Positions 46,515-59,824 of a DNA stretch of 64,000 nucleotides are shown here, in pieces. A model generated the notes under the pieces. It did no database searches. It was not told the origin of the DNA and worked only from the letters and a program-made list of their open reading frames with translations. The position numbers were made by a program, and so were the translations under genes. Position 1 is the stretch's first letter. Each line of letters begins with the position of its first letter. This stretch comes from Inia geoffrensis (lineage: Eukaryota; Chordata; Mammalia; Artiodactyla; Iniidae): contig CM070899.1 of assembly GCA_036417435.1 (NCBI GenBank), forward strand, positions 102,674,368 through 102,738,367, written 5' to 3'.

Positions 46515-49500
46515 GAAAGCTAGACGAGTTGATCCCTGGCTGAAGTCCTCTCAAACCCTAAAATTTTAAGTGCTCAAGAGGGCAGGCCACAAGGTGAAGC
46601 CAGCTATTGCTGTTGGTGGGATTGTAAATTGGTAACAGCCGGTATGAGGATCAGTAGGCACATTCCTTACCAAACTAAACACTGGAGGTACCACGAGACT
46701 CGGCAACCCCGCTGCAGGTCGTATAACCAGACACTAGCATCATTGGAAGGAAGCTCTTGCACCCCAGCAGTCGTTGTGGTACCCTTGACCACAGCCAAGA
46801 CATACAGACGAACGAACTGTCGAGCGAGGGGTGAAGGGAGAAAGATGTTCCGCTACCTACACACGCTCGACTACCACACAGCCATAGAACAAAATGCACT
46901 CATAGTATTTGCAGCAGCATGGGTGGAGCACTAGATGATCTCACTAATTCTGGTCAATTAGAGGCAGCAAGACACATATACCCGGATATCCCTTATGTGT
47001 GCAGTCTACATAGGGATACAAAGGAAGTTAGTAAAGAAAGGAAACACAGGTTCACAAAGGGAAGAAAGAAGCGAGGAGTTCCCAAAGGGGGAGATTGGAG
47101 ACCGGGGAAGAGTGAATTAGGAGATTGGGATTAACACAAACACATTTAACGTATGAAAAACTGCTCACCAAGGGCGACTCAACCAAAAGAACATGGGACT
47201 CTACCAAATATTCCTCGATAAGTAACAGGGCAAAGGATCCGAAACCCTACAGGTAGAGCTACGTTTATAATTGCGTCAAGTGGCTGTAGAACTCAAAGAG
47301 ACGCAGCATTGTATATAAACTATGCTGAAAGAGAAAAGGACTGTTCAATGACAAGGCAAGTAAGGGGTTACGAAATGGCCACTTTCTTACCTCAGGCCTC
47401 TGTGACGTCGGCTGGCGTCAGACCCCTGGAGCCTCAGGAGGCCTGTGTCCCACGGCTGGAGGATGCTGCTGCTGTTCTCCGCTGCGTGGTACCACAATCT
47501 GCCAATCCAACAGGGCCCTCCTACAGGTAAGCACAGCCTGGTGTACCCAAATGATGATGAAACAGCTGAGAGGGAAGGGCTGTGAAGAAAGCGGATCTCC
47601 ACAGCTCCTGCTAGGCAAGTTCCCACCTCCAGCCCACTTCATTAGAGAGGCCCCACCTGCGAACCACGGCACCCTCCGAGTAGCCCACTTGCAAGGCTTG
47701 CGATATGCCTGCGGTGGGGCAGTGCAGGTTAAGGGGCAGGAGGTGAGCATACACAAGCCCAGAGATGTGTGTTTAGCCACGTTCGACTCCCCATTTCCAA
47801 TCCAACACCGGGACCCCCTCTAAGACTATCTTTCCCCACGTTACCAGAGACGACACGGAGCACTGCTGCCACCTCGTGGCACACTGCCGTAACAATCTTA
47901 CCAACTGTGCTGAAGGGCATCTGTCATCCACAAGGCCTACAGCCTGCGGCTTTGAAGACACAACCCAGCCCTCAAGAAATATCCTGGGCTAGGGAAACTG
48001 AAACGAATTCAAATCACGCCCGACCCTGAGGCAGGAACCTTTCAAGAACTCAGTGGTACTCACCCGCGTTGTAGAAAACAGCACATTGAAGAGAAAAGAT
48101 GCTTAGGATCTGTCATGATTAGAGTGCAAAGAAAGCTAGACGAGGTGTTCCCTGGCTGCAGTCCTCTCAAACGCTAAAAGCGTAAGTGCTCAAGAGGGCA
48201 TGCCAAAAAGAGAAGCCAGCTATTGCTATTGGTGGGAATGTAAATTGCTAACAGCCGGTATGAGGAACACTAGGCATATTCCTTACCAAACTAAACACTG
48301 GAGGTACCACGAGATTCGGCAACCCCGCTGCAGGTCGTATAACCAGACACTAGCATCATTGGAAGAAAGCTCTTGCACCCCAGCGGTCCTTGCGGTTCCC
48401 ATGACCGCAGCCAAGACAGAGAAATGAACGGAATGGGGAGCGAGGGGTGAATGGAGAAAGATGTTCTGCTACCTACACACCCTCGACTACCACTCAGCCA
48501 CAGAACAAAATGAACCCATACTCTTTGCAGCAGCATGGGTGCAGCAGTACATGATCTCACTAATTCCGGTCAATTAGAGGCAGCAAGACACATATTCCAG
48601 GATATCCCACTTTTGTCTGCCGCCTAAATACGGATACTAAGGAAGCTAGTCCACATAGGAAACACAGGTTCACAAAGGGAAGAACGAAGCCTGGACTTCC
48701 CTGAGGGGGAAATTGGAGAACGGGGAAGGGTGAAGTAGGAGGTCGGGATTCACAGAAACACGCTTAACTTATCAAAAAGTGCTCAAGGGCGACCCACTCT
48801 CAATCACAGGGAACGCTACAAAACATTCCTCAATACGCGAAGAGTGCAAAGAATCCGAGACCCTAAGGGTATAGCTACATGTATAATTGCATCAAGTGGC
48901 TGTAGAACTCAAACAGACGCAACATTGTATATGAACTAGGCTGAAAGGGAAAAGTACTGTACAATGACAAGGCAAGTAAGGGGTTAAGAAATGCCTACTC
49001 TGTTACCTCAGGTGTCTGTGATGTCGTTAGCACGGTAACGCCCCTGGAGCCTAAGCAGGCCTGGGTCCCACGGCAGACCTGGGTCCCACGGCCGGAGCAT
49101 GCTGCTGCTGAGGCATCAAGGCAGGAGGACGTGCCACCTGACAAGCGGCACCCCGGACCGCTATTGCCCATTCTCCCCTGCCTGGTACCCCAATCTCCCG
49201 ATCCAGCGTGGCCCTCCTACAGGTAAGCAAAGCCTGGTGTACCCAAATGAGGGTGCAGCAGCTGAGAGGGAAGAGCGGTGAAGTAACCGGATCTTCACAG
49301 CTCCTGCTAGGCAGGTTCCCACCTCCAGCCATCTTCATTAGAGTCGCCCCACCTGCGAACCATGGCACCCTCCGAATGGCCCACTTGCAAGGCTTGTGAT
49401 ATGTCTGTGGTGGGGCAGTGCAGGTTAAGGGGCAGGAGGTGAGCATACACAAGCCCAGAGGTGTGTGTTTAGCCACGTTCGACTCCCGATTTCCAATCCA

Positions 49501-49827
49501 ACACCGGGACCCCTCTAATACTTTCTTTCCCCAAGTTACCAGAGACGACACGGAGTAGTGCTGCCACCTTGTGGCACACTGCCGTAACAACCTTACCAAC
49601 TATGCTGAAGGGCAACTGTCATTCACAAGGCCTAGAGCCTGCGGCTTTGAAAACACAACCCTGCCCTCAGGAAATATCCTGGGCTAGGCAATCTGAAATG
49701 AATCCACATCAGGCCCGACTCTCAGGCAGAAACCTTACAAGACCTCAGTGGTAGTCACCCGCGTTTTAGAAAACAGCACATTCAAATGAAAAGATGCTCA
49801 AGGTCTCTCATGATTAGAGAGTGAAAA
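46515..49827 (+). repeat. HOR unit 15 (3,313 bp; -2)
   Basis: Half A is 46515-48130 (with -2) and half B 48131-49827, with two 18-mers (49056-49091). It is the only unit here with the -2 but not the +18 indel. A carries aaaaaCtgctcaCcaagg and ctcaAccaaaag (near 47160-47182), seen elsewhere only in unit 17. From the 18-mer onward, B equals unit 13 (two copies, gtgCagcagc). This makes unit 15 the junction unit of the 6,646-bp duplication. Confidence 0.97.
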
Positions 49828-52800
49828 GAAAGCTAGACGAGTTGATCCCTGGCTGAAGTCCTCTCAAACCCTAAAATTTTAAGTGCTCAAGAGGGCAGGC
49901 CACAAGGTGAAGCCAGCTATTGCTGTTGGTGGGATTGTAAATTGGTAACAGCCGGTATGAGGATCAGTAGGCACATTCCTTACCAAACTAAACACTGGAG
50001 GTACCACGAGACTCGGCAACCCCGCTGCAGGTCGTATAACCAGACACTAGCATCATTGGAAGGAAGCTCTTGCACCCCAGCAGTCGTTGTGGTACCCTTG
50101 ACCACAGCCAAGACATACAGACGAACGAACTGTCGAGCGAGGGGTGAAGGGAGAAAGATGTTCCGCTACCTACACACGCTCGACTACCACACAGCCATAG
50201 AACAAAATGCACTCATAGTATTTGCAGCAGCATGGGTGGAGCACTAGATGATCTCACTAATTCTGGTCAATTAGAGGCAGCAAGACACATATACCCGGAT
50301 ATCCCTTATGTGTGCAGTCTACATAGGGATACAAAGGAAGTTAGTAAAGAAAGGAAACACAGGTTCACAAAGGGAAGAAAGAAGCGAGGAGTTCCCAAAG
50401 GGGGAGATTGGAGACCGGGGAAGAGTGAATTAGGAGATTGGGATTAACACAAACACATTTAACGTATGAAAAAGTGCTCATCAAGGGCGACTCACCCAAA
50501 AGAACATGGGACTCTACCAAATATTCCTCGATAAGTAACAGGGCAAAGCATCCGAAACCCTACAGGTAGAGCTACGTTTATAATTGCGTCAAGTGGCTGT
50601 AGAACTCAAAGAGACGCAGCATTGTATATAAACTATGCTGAAAGAGAAAAGGACTGTTCAATGACAAGGCAAGTAAGGGGTTACGAAATGGCCACTTTCT
50701 TACCTCAGGCCTCTGTGACGCCGGCTGGCGTCAGACCCCTGGAGCCTCAGGAGGCCTGTGTCCCACGGCTGGAGGATGCTGCTGCTGTTCTTCGCTGCGT
50801 GGTACCACAATCTGCCAATCCAACAGGGCCCTCCTACAGGTAAGCACAGCCTGGTGTACCCAAATGATGATGAAACAGCTGAGAGGGAAGGGCTGTGAAG
50901 AAAGCGGATCTCCACAGCTCCTGCTAGGCAAGTTCCCACCTCCAGCCCACTTCATTAGAGAGGCCCCACCTGCGAACCACGGCACCCTCCGAGTAGCCCA
51001 CTTGCAAGGCTTGCGATATGCCTGCGGTGGGGCAGTGCAGGTTAAGGGGCAGGAGGTGAGCATACACAAGCCCAGAGATGTGTGTTTAGCCACGTTCGAC
51101 TCCCCATTTCCAATCCAACACCGGGACCCCCTCTAAGACTATCTTTCCCCACGTTACCAGAGACGACACGGAGCACTGCTGCCACCTCGTGGCACACTGC
51201 CGTAACAATCTTACCAACTGTGCTGAAGGGCATCTGTCATCCACAAGGCCTACAGCCTGCGGCTTTGAAGACACAACCCAGCCCTCAAGAAATATCCTGG
51301 GCTAGGGAAACTGAAACGAATTCAAATCACGCCCGACCCTGAGGCAGGAACCTTTCAAGAACTCAGTGGTACTCACCCGCATTGTAGAAAACAGCACATT
51401 GAAGAGAAAAGATGCTTAGGATCTGTCATGATTAGAGAGTGCAAAGAAAGCTAGACGAGGTGTTCCCTGGCTGCAGTCCTCTCAAACGCTAAAAGCGTAA
51501 GTGCTCAAGAGGGCATGCCAAAAAGAGAAGCCAGCTATTGCTATTGGTGGGAATGTAAATTGCTAACAGCCGGTATGAGGAACACTAGGCATATTCCTTA
51601 CCAAACTAAACACTGGAGGTACCACGAGATTCGGCAACCCCGCTGCAGGTCGTATAACCAGACACTAGCATCATTGGAAGAAAGCTCTTGCACCCCAGCG
51701 GTCCTTGCGGTTCCCATGACCGCAGCCAAGACAGAGAAATGAACGGAATGGGGAGCAAGGGGTGAATGGAGAAAGATGTTCTGCTACCTACACACCCTCG
51801 ACTACCACTCAGCCACAGAACAAAATGAACCCATACTCTTTGCAGCAGCATGGGTGCAGCAGTACATGATCTCACTAATTCCGGTCAATTAGAGGCAGCA
51901 AGACACATATTCCAGGATATCCCACTTTTGTCTGCCGCCTAAATACGGATACTAAGGAAGCTAGTCCACATAGGAAACACAGGTTCACAAAGGGAAGAAC
52001 GAAGCCTGGACTTCCCTGAGGGGGAAATTGGAGAACGGGGAAGGGTGAAGTAGGAGGTCGGGATTCACAGAAACACGCTTAACTTATCAAAAAGTGCTCA
52101 AGGGCGACCCACTCTCAATCACAGGGAACGCTACAAAACATTCCTCAATACGCGAAGAGTGCAAAGAATCCGAGACCCTAAGGGTATAGCTACATGTATA
52201 ATTGCATCAAGTGGCTGTAGAACTCAAACAGACGCAACATTGTATATGAACTAGGCTGAAAGGGAAAAGTACTGTACAATGACAAGGCAAGTAAGGGGTT
52301 AAGAAATGCCTACTCTGTTACCTCAGGTGTCTGTGATGTCGTTAGCACGGTAACGCCCCTGGAACCTAAGCAGGTCTGGGTCCCACGGCAGACCTGGGTC
52401 CCACGGCAGACCTGGGTCCCACGGCCGGAGCATGCTGCTGCTGAGGCATCAAGGCAGGAGGACGTGCCACCTGACAAGCGGCACCCCGGACCGCTATTGC
52501 CCATTCTCCCCTGCCTGGTACCCCAATCTCCCGATACAGCGTGGCCCTCCTACAGGTAAGCAAAGCCTGGTGTACCCAAATGAGGGTGCAGCAGCTGAGA
52601 GGGAAGAGCGGTGAAGTAACCGGATCTTCACAGCTCCTGCTAGGCAGGTTCCCACCTCCAGCCATCTTCATTAGAGTGGGCCCACCTGCGAACCATGGCA
52701 CCCTCCGAATGGCCCACTTGCAAGGCTTGTGATATGTCTGTGGTGGGGCAGTGCAGGTTAAGGGGCAGGAGGTGAGCATACACAAGCCCAGAGGTGTGTG

Positions 52801-53160
52801 TTTAGCCACGTTCGACTCCCGATTTCCAATCCAACACCGGGACCCCTCTAATACTTTCTTTCCCCAAGTTACCAGAGACGACACGGAGTAGTGCTGCCAC
52901 CTTGTGGCACACTGCCGTAACAACCTTACCAACTATGCTGAAGGGCAACTGTCATTCACAAGGCCTAGAGCCTGCGGCTTTGAAAACACAACCCTGCCCT
53001 CAGGAAATAACCTGGGCTAGGCAATCTGAAATGAATCCACATCAGGCCCGACTCTCAGGCAGAAACCTTACAAGACCTCAGTGGTAGTCACCCGCGTTTT
53101 AGAAAACAGCACATTCAAATGAAAAGATGCTCAAGGTCTCTCATGATTAGAGAGTGAAAA
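49828..53160 (+). repeat. HOR unit 16 (3,333 bp; +18)
   Basis: Half A is 49828-51445 and half B 51446-53160, with three 18-mers (52371-52424). It is a near-exact copy of unit 14, 6,646 bp upstream, including gcaaagCatcc near 50549, the 7-bp-arm hairpin at 50716-50733, gttctTcgctg, gggagcAagg, cccgaTAcagcg, gagtGGGccc and gaaataAcctgg. Almost every variant typical of unit 14 is present. Confidence 0.97.
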
Positions 53161-56100
53161 GAAAGCTAGACGAGTTGATCCCTGGCTGAAGTCCTCTCAA
53201 ACCCTAAAATTTTAAGTGCTCAAGAGGGCAGGCCACAAGGTGAAGCCAGCTATTGCTGTTGGTGGGATTGTAAATTGGTAACAGCCGGTATGAGGATCAG
53301 TAGGCACATTCCTTACCAAACTAAACACTGGAGGTACCACGAGACTCGGCAACCCCGCTGCAGGTCGTATAACCAGACACTAGCATCATTGGAAGGAAGC
53401 TCTTGCACCCCAGCAGTCGTTGTGGTACCCTTGACCACAGCCAAGACATACAGACGAACGAACTGTCGAGCGAGGGGTGAAGGGAGAAAGATGTTCCGCT
53501 ACCTACACACGCTCGACTACCACACAGCCATAGAACCAAATGCACTCATAGTATTTGCAGCAGCATGGGTGGAGCACTAGATGATCTCACTAATTCTGGT
53601 CAATTAGAGGCAGCAAGACACATATACCCGGATATCCCTTATGTGTGCAGTCTACATAGGGATACAAAGGAAGTTAGTAAAGAAAGGAAACACAGGTTCA
53701 CAAAGGGAAGAAAGAAGCGAGGAGTTCCCAAAGGGGGAGATTGGAGACCGGGGAAGAGTGAATTAGGAGATTGGGATTAACACAAACACATTTAACGTAT
53801 GAAAAACTGCTCACCAAGGGCGACTCAACCAAAAGAACATGGGACTCTACCAAATATTCCTCGATAAGTAACAGGGCAAAGGATCCGAAACCCTACAGGT
53901 AGAGCTACGTTTATAATTGCGTCAAGTGGCTGTAGAACTCAAAGAGACGCAGCATTGTATATAAACTATGCTGAAAGAGAAAAGGACTGTTCAATGACAA
54001 GGCAAGTAAGGGGTTACGAAATGGCCACTTTCTTACCTCAGGCCTCTGTGACGTCGGCTGGCGTCAGACCCCTGGAGCCTCAGGAGGCCTGTGTCCCACG
54101 GCTGGAGGATGCTGCTGCTGTTCTCCGCTGCGTGGTACCACAATCTGCCAATCCAACAGGGCCCTCCTACAGGTAAGCACAGCCTGGTGTACCCAAATGA
54201 TGATGAAACAGCTGAGAGGGAAGGGCTGTGAAGAAAGCGGATCTCCACAGCTCCTGCTAGGCAAGTTCCCACCTCCAGCCCACTTCATTAGAGAGGCCCC
54301 ACCTGCGAACCACGGCACCCTCCGAGTAGCCCACTTGCAAGGCTTGCGATATGCCTGCGGTGGGGCAGTGCAGGTTAAGGGGCAGGAGGTGAGCATACAC
54401 AAGCCCAGAGATGTGTGTTTAGCCACGTTCGACTCCCCATTTCCAATCCAACACCGGGACCCCCTCTAAGACTATCTTTCCCCACGTTACCAGAGACGAC
54501 ACGGAGCACTGCTGCCACCTCGTGGCACACTGCCGTAACAATCTTACCAACTGTGCTGAAGGGCATCTGTCATCCACAAGGCCTACAGCCTGCGGCTTTG
54601 AAGACACAACCCAGCCCTCAAGAAATATCCTGGGCTAGGGAAACTGAAACGAATTCAAATCACGCCCGACCCTGAGGCAGGAACCTTTCAAGAACTCAGT
54701 GGTACTCACCCGCGTTGTAGAAAACAGCACATTGAAGAGAAAAGATGCTTAGGATCTGTCATGATTAGAGTGCAAAGAAAGCTAGACGAGGTGCTCCCTG
54801 GCTGCAGTCCTCTCAAACGCTAAAAGCGTAAGTGCTCAAGAGGGCATGCCAAAAAGAGAAGCCAGCTATTGCTATTGGTGGGAATGTAAATTGCTAACAG
54901 CCGGTATGAGGAACACTAGGCATATTCCTTACCAAACTAAACACTGGAGGTACCACGAGATTCGGCAACCCCGCTGCAGGTCGTATAACCAGACACTAGC
55001 ATCATTGGAAGAAAGCTCTTGCACCCCAGCGGTCCTTGCGGTTCCCATGACCGCAGCCAAGACAGAGAAATGAACGGAATGGGGAGCGAGGGGTGAATGG
55101 AGAAAGATGTTCTGCTACCTACACACCCTCGACTACCACTCAGCCACAGAACAAAATGAACCCATACTCTTTGCAGCAGCATGGGTGCAGCAGTACATGA
55201 TCTCACTAATTCCGGTCAATTAGAGGCAGCAAGACACATATTCCAGGATATCCCACTTTTGTCTGGCGCCTAAATACGGATACTAAGGAAGCTAGTCCAC
55301 ATAGGAAACACAGGTTCACAAAGGGAAGAACGAAGCCTGGACTTCCCTGAGGGGGAAATTGGAGAACGGGGAAGGGTGAAGTAGGAGGTCGGGATTCACA
55401 GAAACACGCTTAACTTATCAAAAAGTGCTCAAGGGCGACCCACTCTCAATCACAGGGAACACTACAAAACATTCCTCAATACGCGAAGAGTGCAAAGAAT
55501 CCGAGACCCTAAGGGTATAGCTACATGTATAATTGCATCAAGTGGCTGTAGAACTCAAACAGACGCAACATTGTATATGAACTAGGCTGAAAGGGAAAAG
55601 TACTGTACAATGACAAGGCAAGTAAGGGGTTAAGAAATGCCTACTCTGTTACCTCAGGTGTCTGTGATGTCGTTAGCACGGTAACGCCCCTGGAGCCTAA
55701 GCAGGCCTGGGTCCCACGGCAGACCTGGGTCCCACGGCAGACCTGGGTCCCACGGCCGGAGCATGCTGCTGCTGAGGCATCAAGGCAGGAGGACGTGCCA
55801 CCTGACAAGCGGCACCCCGGACCGCTATTGCCCATTCTCCCCTGCCTGGTACCCCAATCTCCCGATCCAGCGTGGCCCTCCTACAGGTAAGCAAAGCCTG
55901 GTGTACCCAAATGAGGGTGGAGCAGCTGAGAGGGAAGAGCGGTGAAGTAACCGGATCTTCACAGCTCCTGCTAGGCAGGTTCCCACCTCCAGCCATCTTC
56001 ATTAGAGTCGCCCCACCTGCGAACCATGGCACCCTCCGAATGGCCCACTTGCAAGGCTTGTGATATGTCTGTGGTGGGGCAGTGCAGGTTAAGGGGCAGG

Positions 56101-56491
56101 AGGTGAGCATACACAAGCCCAGAGGTGTGTGTTTAGCCACGTTCGACTCCCGATTTCCAATCCAACACCGGGACCCCTCTAATACTTTCTTTCCCCAAGT
56201 TACCAGAGACGACACGGAGTAGTGCTGCCACCTTGTGGCACACTGCCGTAACAACCTTACCAACTATGCTGAAGGGCAACTGTCATTCACAAGGCCTAGA
56301 GCCTGCGGCTTTGAAAACACAACCCTGCCCTCAGGAAATATCCTGGGCTAGGCAATCTGAAATGAATCCACATCAGGCCCGACTCTCAGGCAGAAACCTT
56401 ACAAGACCTCAGTGGTAGTCACCCGCGTTTTAGAAAACAGCACATTCAAATGAAAAGATGCTCAAGGTCTCTCATGATTAGAGAGTGAAAA
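53161..56491 (+). repeat. HOR unit 17 (3,331 bp; +18, -2)
   Basis: Half A is 53161-54776 (with -2) and half B 54777-56491, with three 18-mers (55702-55755). Half A copies unit 15 (aaaaaCtgctcaCcaagg, ctcaAcc). It differs from unit 15 from the 18-mer onward (three copies, gtgGagcagc). Private changes are gaacCaaatg near 53536, gaggtgCtccc near 54794, gtctgGcgcc near 55266 and gggaacActac near 55461. Confidence 0.97.
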
Positions 56492-59400
56492 GAAAGCTAG
56501 ACGAGTTGATCCCTGGCTGAAGTCCTCTCAAACCCTAAAATTTTAAGTGCTCAAGAGGGCAGGCCACAAGGTGAAGCCAGCTATTGCTGTTGGTGGGATT
56601 GTAAATTGGTAACAGCCGGTATGAGGATCAGTAGGCACATTCCTTACCAAACTAAACACTGGAGGTACCACGAGACTCGGCAACCCCGCTGCAGGTCGTA
56701 TAACCAGACACTAGCATCATTGGAAGGAAGCTCTTGCACCCCAGCAGTCGTTGTGGTACCCTTGACCACAGCCAAGACATACAGACGAACGAACGGTCGA
56801 GCGAGGGGTGAAGGGAGAAAGATGTTCCGCTACCTACACACGCTCGACTACCACACAGCCATAGAACAAAATGCACTCATAGTATTTGCAGCAGCATGGG
56901 TGGAGCACTAGATGATCTCACTAATTCTGGTCAATTAGAGGCAGCAAGACACATATACCCGGATATCCCTTATGTGTGCAGTCTACATAGGGATACAAAG
57001 GAAGTTAGTAAAGAAAGGAAACACAGGTTCACAAAGGGAAGAAAGAAGCGAGGAGTTCCCAAAGGGGGAGATTGGAGACCGGGGAAGAGTGAATTAGGAG
57101 ATTGGGATTAACACAAACACATTTAACGTATGAAAAAGTGCTCATCAAGGGCGACTCACCCAAAAGAACATGGGACTCTACCAAATATTCCTCGATAAGT
57201 AACAGGGCAAAGGATCCGAAACCCTACAGGTAGAGCTACGTTTATAATTGCGTCAAGTGGCTGTAGAACTCAAAGAGACGCAGCATTGTATATAAACTAT
57301 GCTGAAAGAGAAAAGGACTGTTCAATGACAAGGCAAGTAAGGGGTTACGAAATGGCCACTTTCTTACCTCAGGCCTCTGTGACGTCGGCTGGCGTCAGAC
57401 CCCTGGAGCCTCAGGAGGCCTGTGTCCCATGGCTGGAGGATGCTGCTGCTGTTCTCCGCTGCGTGGTACCACAATCTGCCAATCCAACAGGGCCCTCCTA
57501 CAGGTAAGCACAGCCTGGTGTACCCAAATGATGATGAAACAGCTGAGAGGGAAGGGCTGTGAAGAAAGCGGATCTCCACAGCTCCTGCTAGGCAAGTTCC
57601 CACCTCCAGCCCACTTCATTAGAGAGGCCCCACCTGCGAACCACGGCACCCTCCGAGTAGCCCACTTGCAAGGCTTGCGATATGCCTGCGGTGGGGCAGT
57701 GCAGGTTAAGGGGCAGGAGGTGAGCATACACAAGCCCAGAGATGTGTGTTTAGCCACGTTCGACTCCCCATTTCCAATCCAACACCGGGACCCCCTCTAA
57801 GACTATCTTTCCCCACGTTACCAGAGACGACACGGAGCACTGCTGCCACCTCGTGGCACACTGCCGTAACAATCTTACCAACTGTGCTGAAGGGCATCTG
57901 TCATCCACAAGGCCTACAGCCTGCGGCTTTGAAGACACAACCCAGCCCTCAAGAAATATCCTGGGCTAGGGAAACTGAAACGAATTCAAATCACGCCCGA
58001 CCCTGAGGCAGGAACCTTTCAAGAACTCAGTGGTACTCACCCGCGTTGTAGAAAACAGCACATTGAAGAGAAAAGATGCTTAGGATCTGTCATGATTAGA
58101 GACTGCAAAGAAAGCTAGACGAGGTGTTCCCTGGCTGCAGTCCTCTCAAACGCTAAAAGCGTAAGTGCTCAAGAGGGCATGCCAAAAAGAGAAGCCAGCT
58201 ATTGCTATTGGTGGGAATGTAAATTGCTAACAGCCGGTATGAGGAACACTAGGCATATTCCTTACCAAACTAAACACTGGAGGTACCACGAGATTCGGCA
58301 ACCCCGCTGCAGGTCGTATAACCAGACACTAGCATCATTGGAAGAAAGCTCTTGCACCCCAGTGGTCCTTGCGGTTCCCATGACCGCAGCCAAGACAGAG
58401 AAATGAACGGAATGGGGAGCGAGGGGTGAATGGAGAAAGATGTTCTGCTACCTACACACCCTCGACTACCACTCAGACACAGAACAAAATGAACCCATAC
58501 TCTTTGCAGCAGCATGGGTGCAGCAGTACATGATCTCACTAATTCCGGTCAATTAGAGGCAGCAAGACACATATTCCAGGATATCCCACTTTTGTCTGCC
58601 GCCTAAATACGGATACTAAGGAAGCTAGTCCACATAGGAAACACAGGTTCACAAAGGGAAGAACGAAGCCTGGACTTCCCTGAGGGGGAAATTGGAGAAC
58701 GGGGAAGGGTGAAGTAGGAGGTCGGGATTCACAGAAACACGCTTAACTTATCAAAAAGTGCTCAAGGGCGACCCACTCTCAATCACAGGGAACGCTACAA
58801 AACATTCCTCAATACGCGAAGAGTGCAAAGAATCCGAGACCCTAAGGGTATAGCTACATGTATAATTGCATCAAGTGGCTGTAGAACTCAAACAGACGCA
58901 ACATTGTATATGAACTAGGCTGAAAGGGAAAAGTACTGTACAATGACAAGGCAAGTAAGGGGTTAAGAAATGCCTACTCTGTTACCTCAGGTGTCTGTGA
59001 TGTCGTTAGCACGGTAACGACCCTGGAGCCTAAGCAGGCCTGGGTCCCACGGCAGACCTGGGTCCCACGGCAGACCTGGGTCCCACGGCCGGAGCATGCT
59101 GCTGCTGAGGCATCAAGGCAGGAGGACGTGCCACCTGACAAACGGCACCCCGGACCGCTATTGCCCATTCTCCCCTGCCTGGTACCCCAATCTCCCGATC
59201 CAGCGTGGCCCTCCTACAGGTAAGCAAAGCCTGGTGTACCCAAATGAGGGTGGAGCAGCTGAGAGGGAAGAGCGGTGAAGTAACCGGATCTTCACAGCTC
59301 CTGCTAGGCAGGTTCCCACCTCCAGCCATCTTCATTAGAGTCGCCCCACCTGCGAACCATGGCACCCTCTGAATGGCCCACTTGCAAGGCTTGTGATATG

Positions 59401-59824
59401 TCTGTGGTGGGGCAGTGCAGGTTAAGGGGCAGGAGGTGAGCATACACAAGCCCAGAGGTGTGTGTTTAGCCACGTTCGACTCCCGATTTCCAATCCAACA
59501 CCGGGACCCCTCTAATACTTTCTTTCCCCAAGTTACCAGAGACGACACGGAGTAGTGCTGCCACCTTGTGGCACACTGCCGTAACAACCTTACCAACTAT
59601 GCTGAAGGGCAACTGTCATTCACAAGGCCTAGAGCCTGCGGCTTTGAAAACACAACCCTGCCCTCAGGAAATATCCTGGGCTAGGCAATCTGAAATGAAT
59701 CCACATCAGGCCCGACTCTCAGGCAGAAACCTTACAAGACCTCAGTGGTAGTCACCCGCGTTTTAGAAAACAGCACATTCAAATGAAAAGATGCTCAAGG
59801 TCTCTCATGATTAGAGAGTGAAAA
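56492..59824 (+). repeat. HOR unit 18 (3,333 bp; +18)
   Basis: Half A is 56492-58109 and half B 58110-59824, with three 18-mers (59035-59088). It shares with unit 19 the variants cgaacGgtcg near 56795, cccaTggctgg near 57430 and cactcagAcac near 58477. Its A/B junction reads gagaCtgcaaag, as in unit 13. Private changes include ccagTggtcc near 58363, gtaacgAccc near 59020, acaaAcggc near 59142 and ccctcTgaatgg near 59370. Confidence 0.97.
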
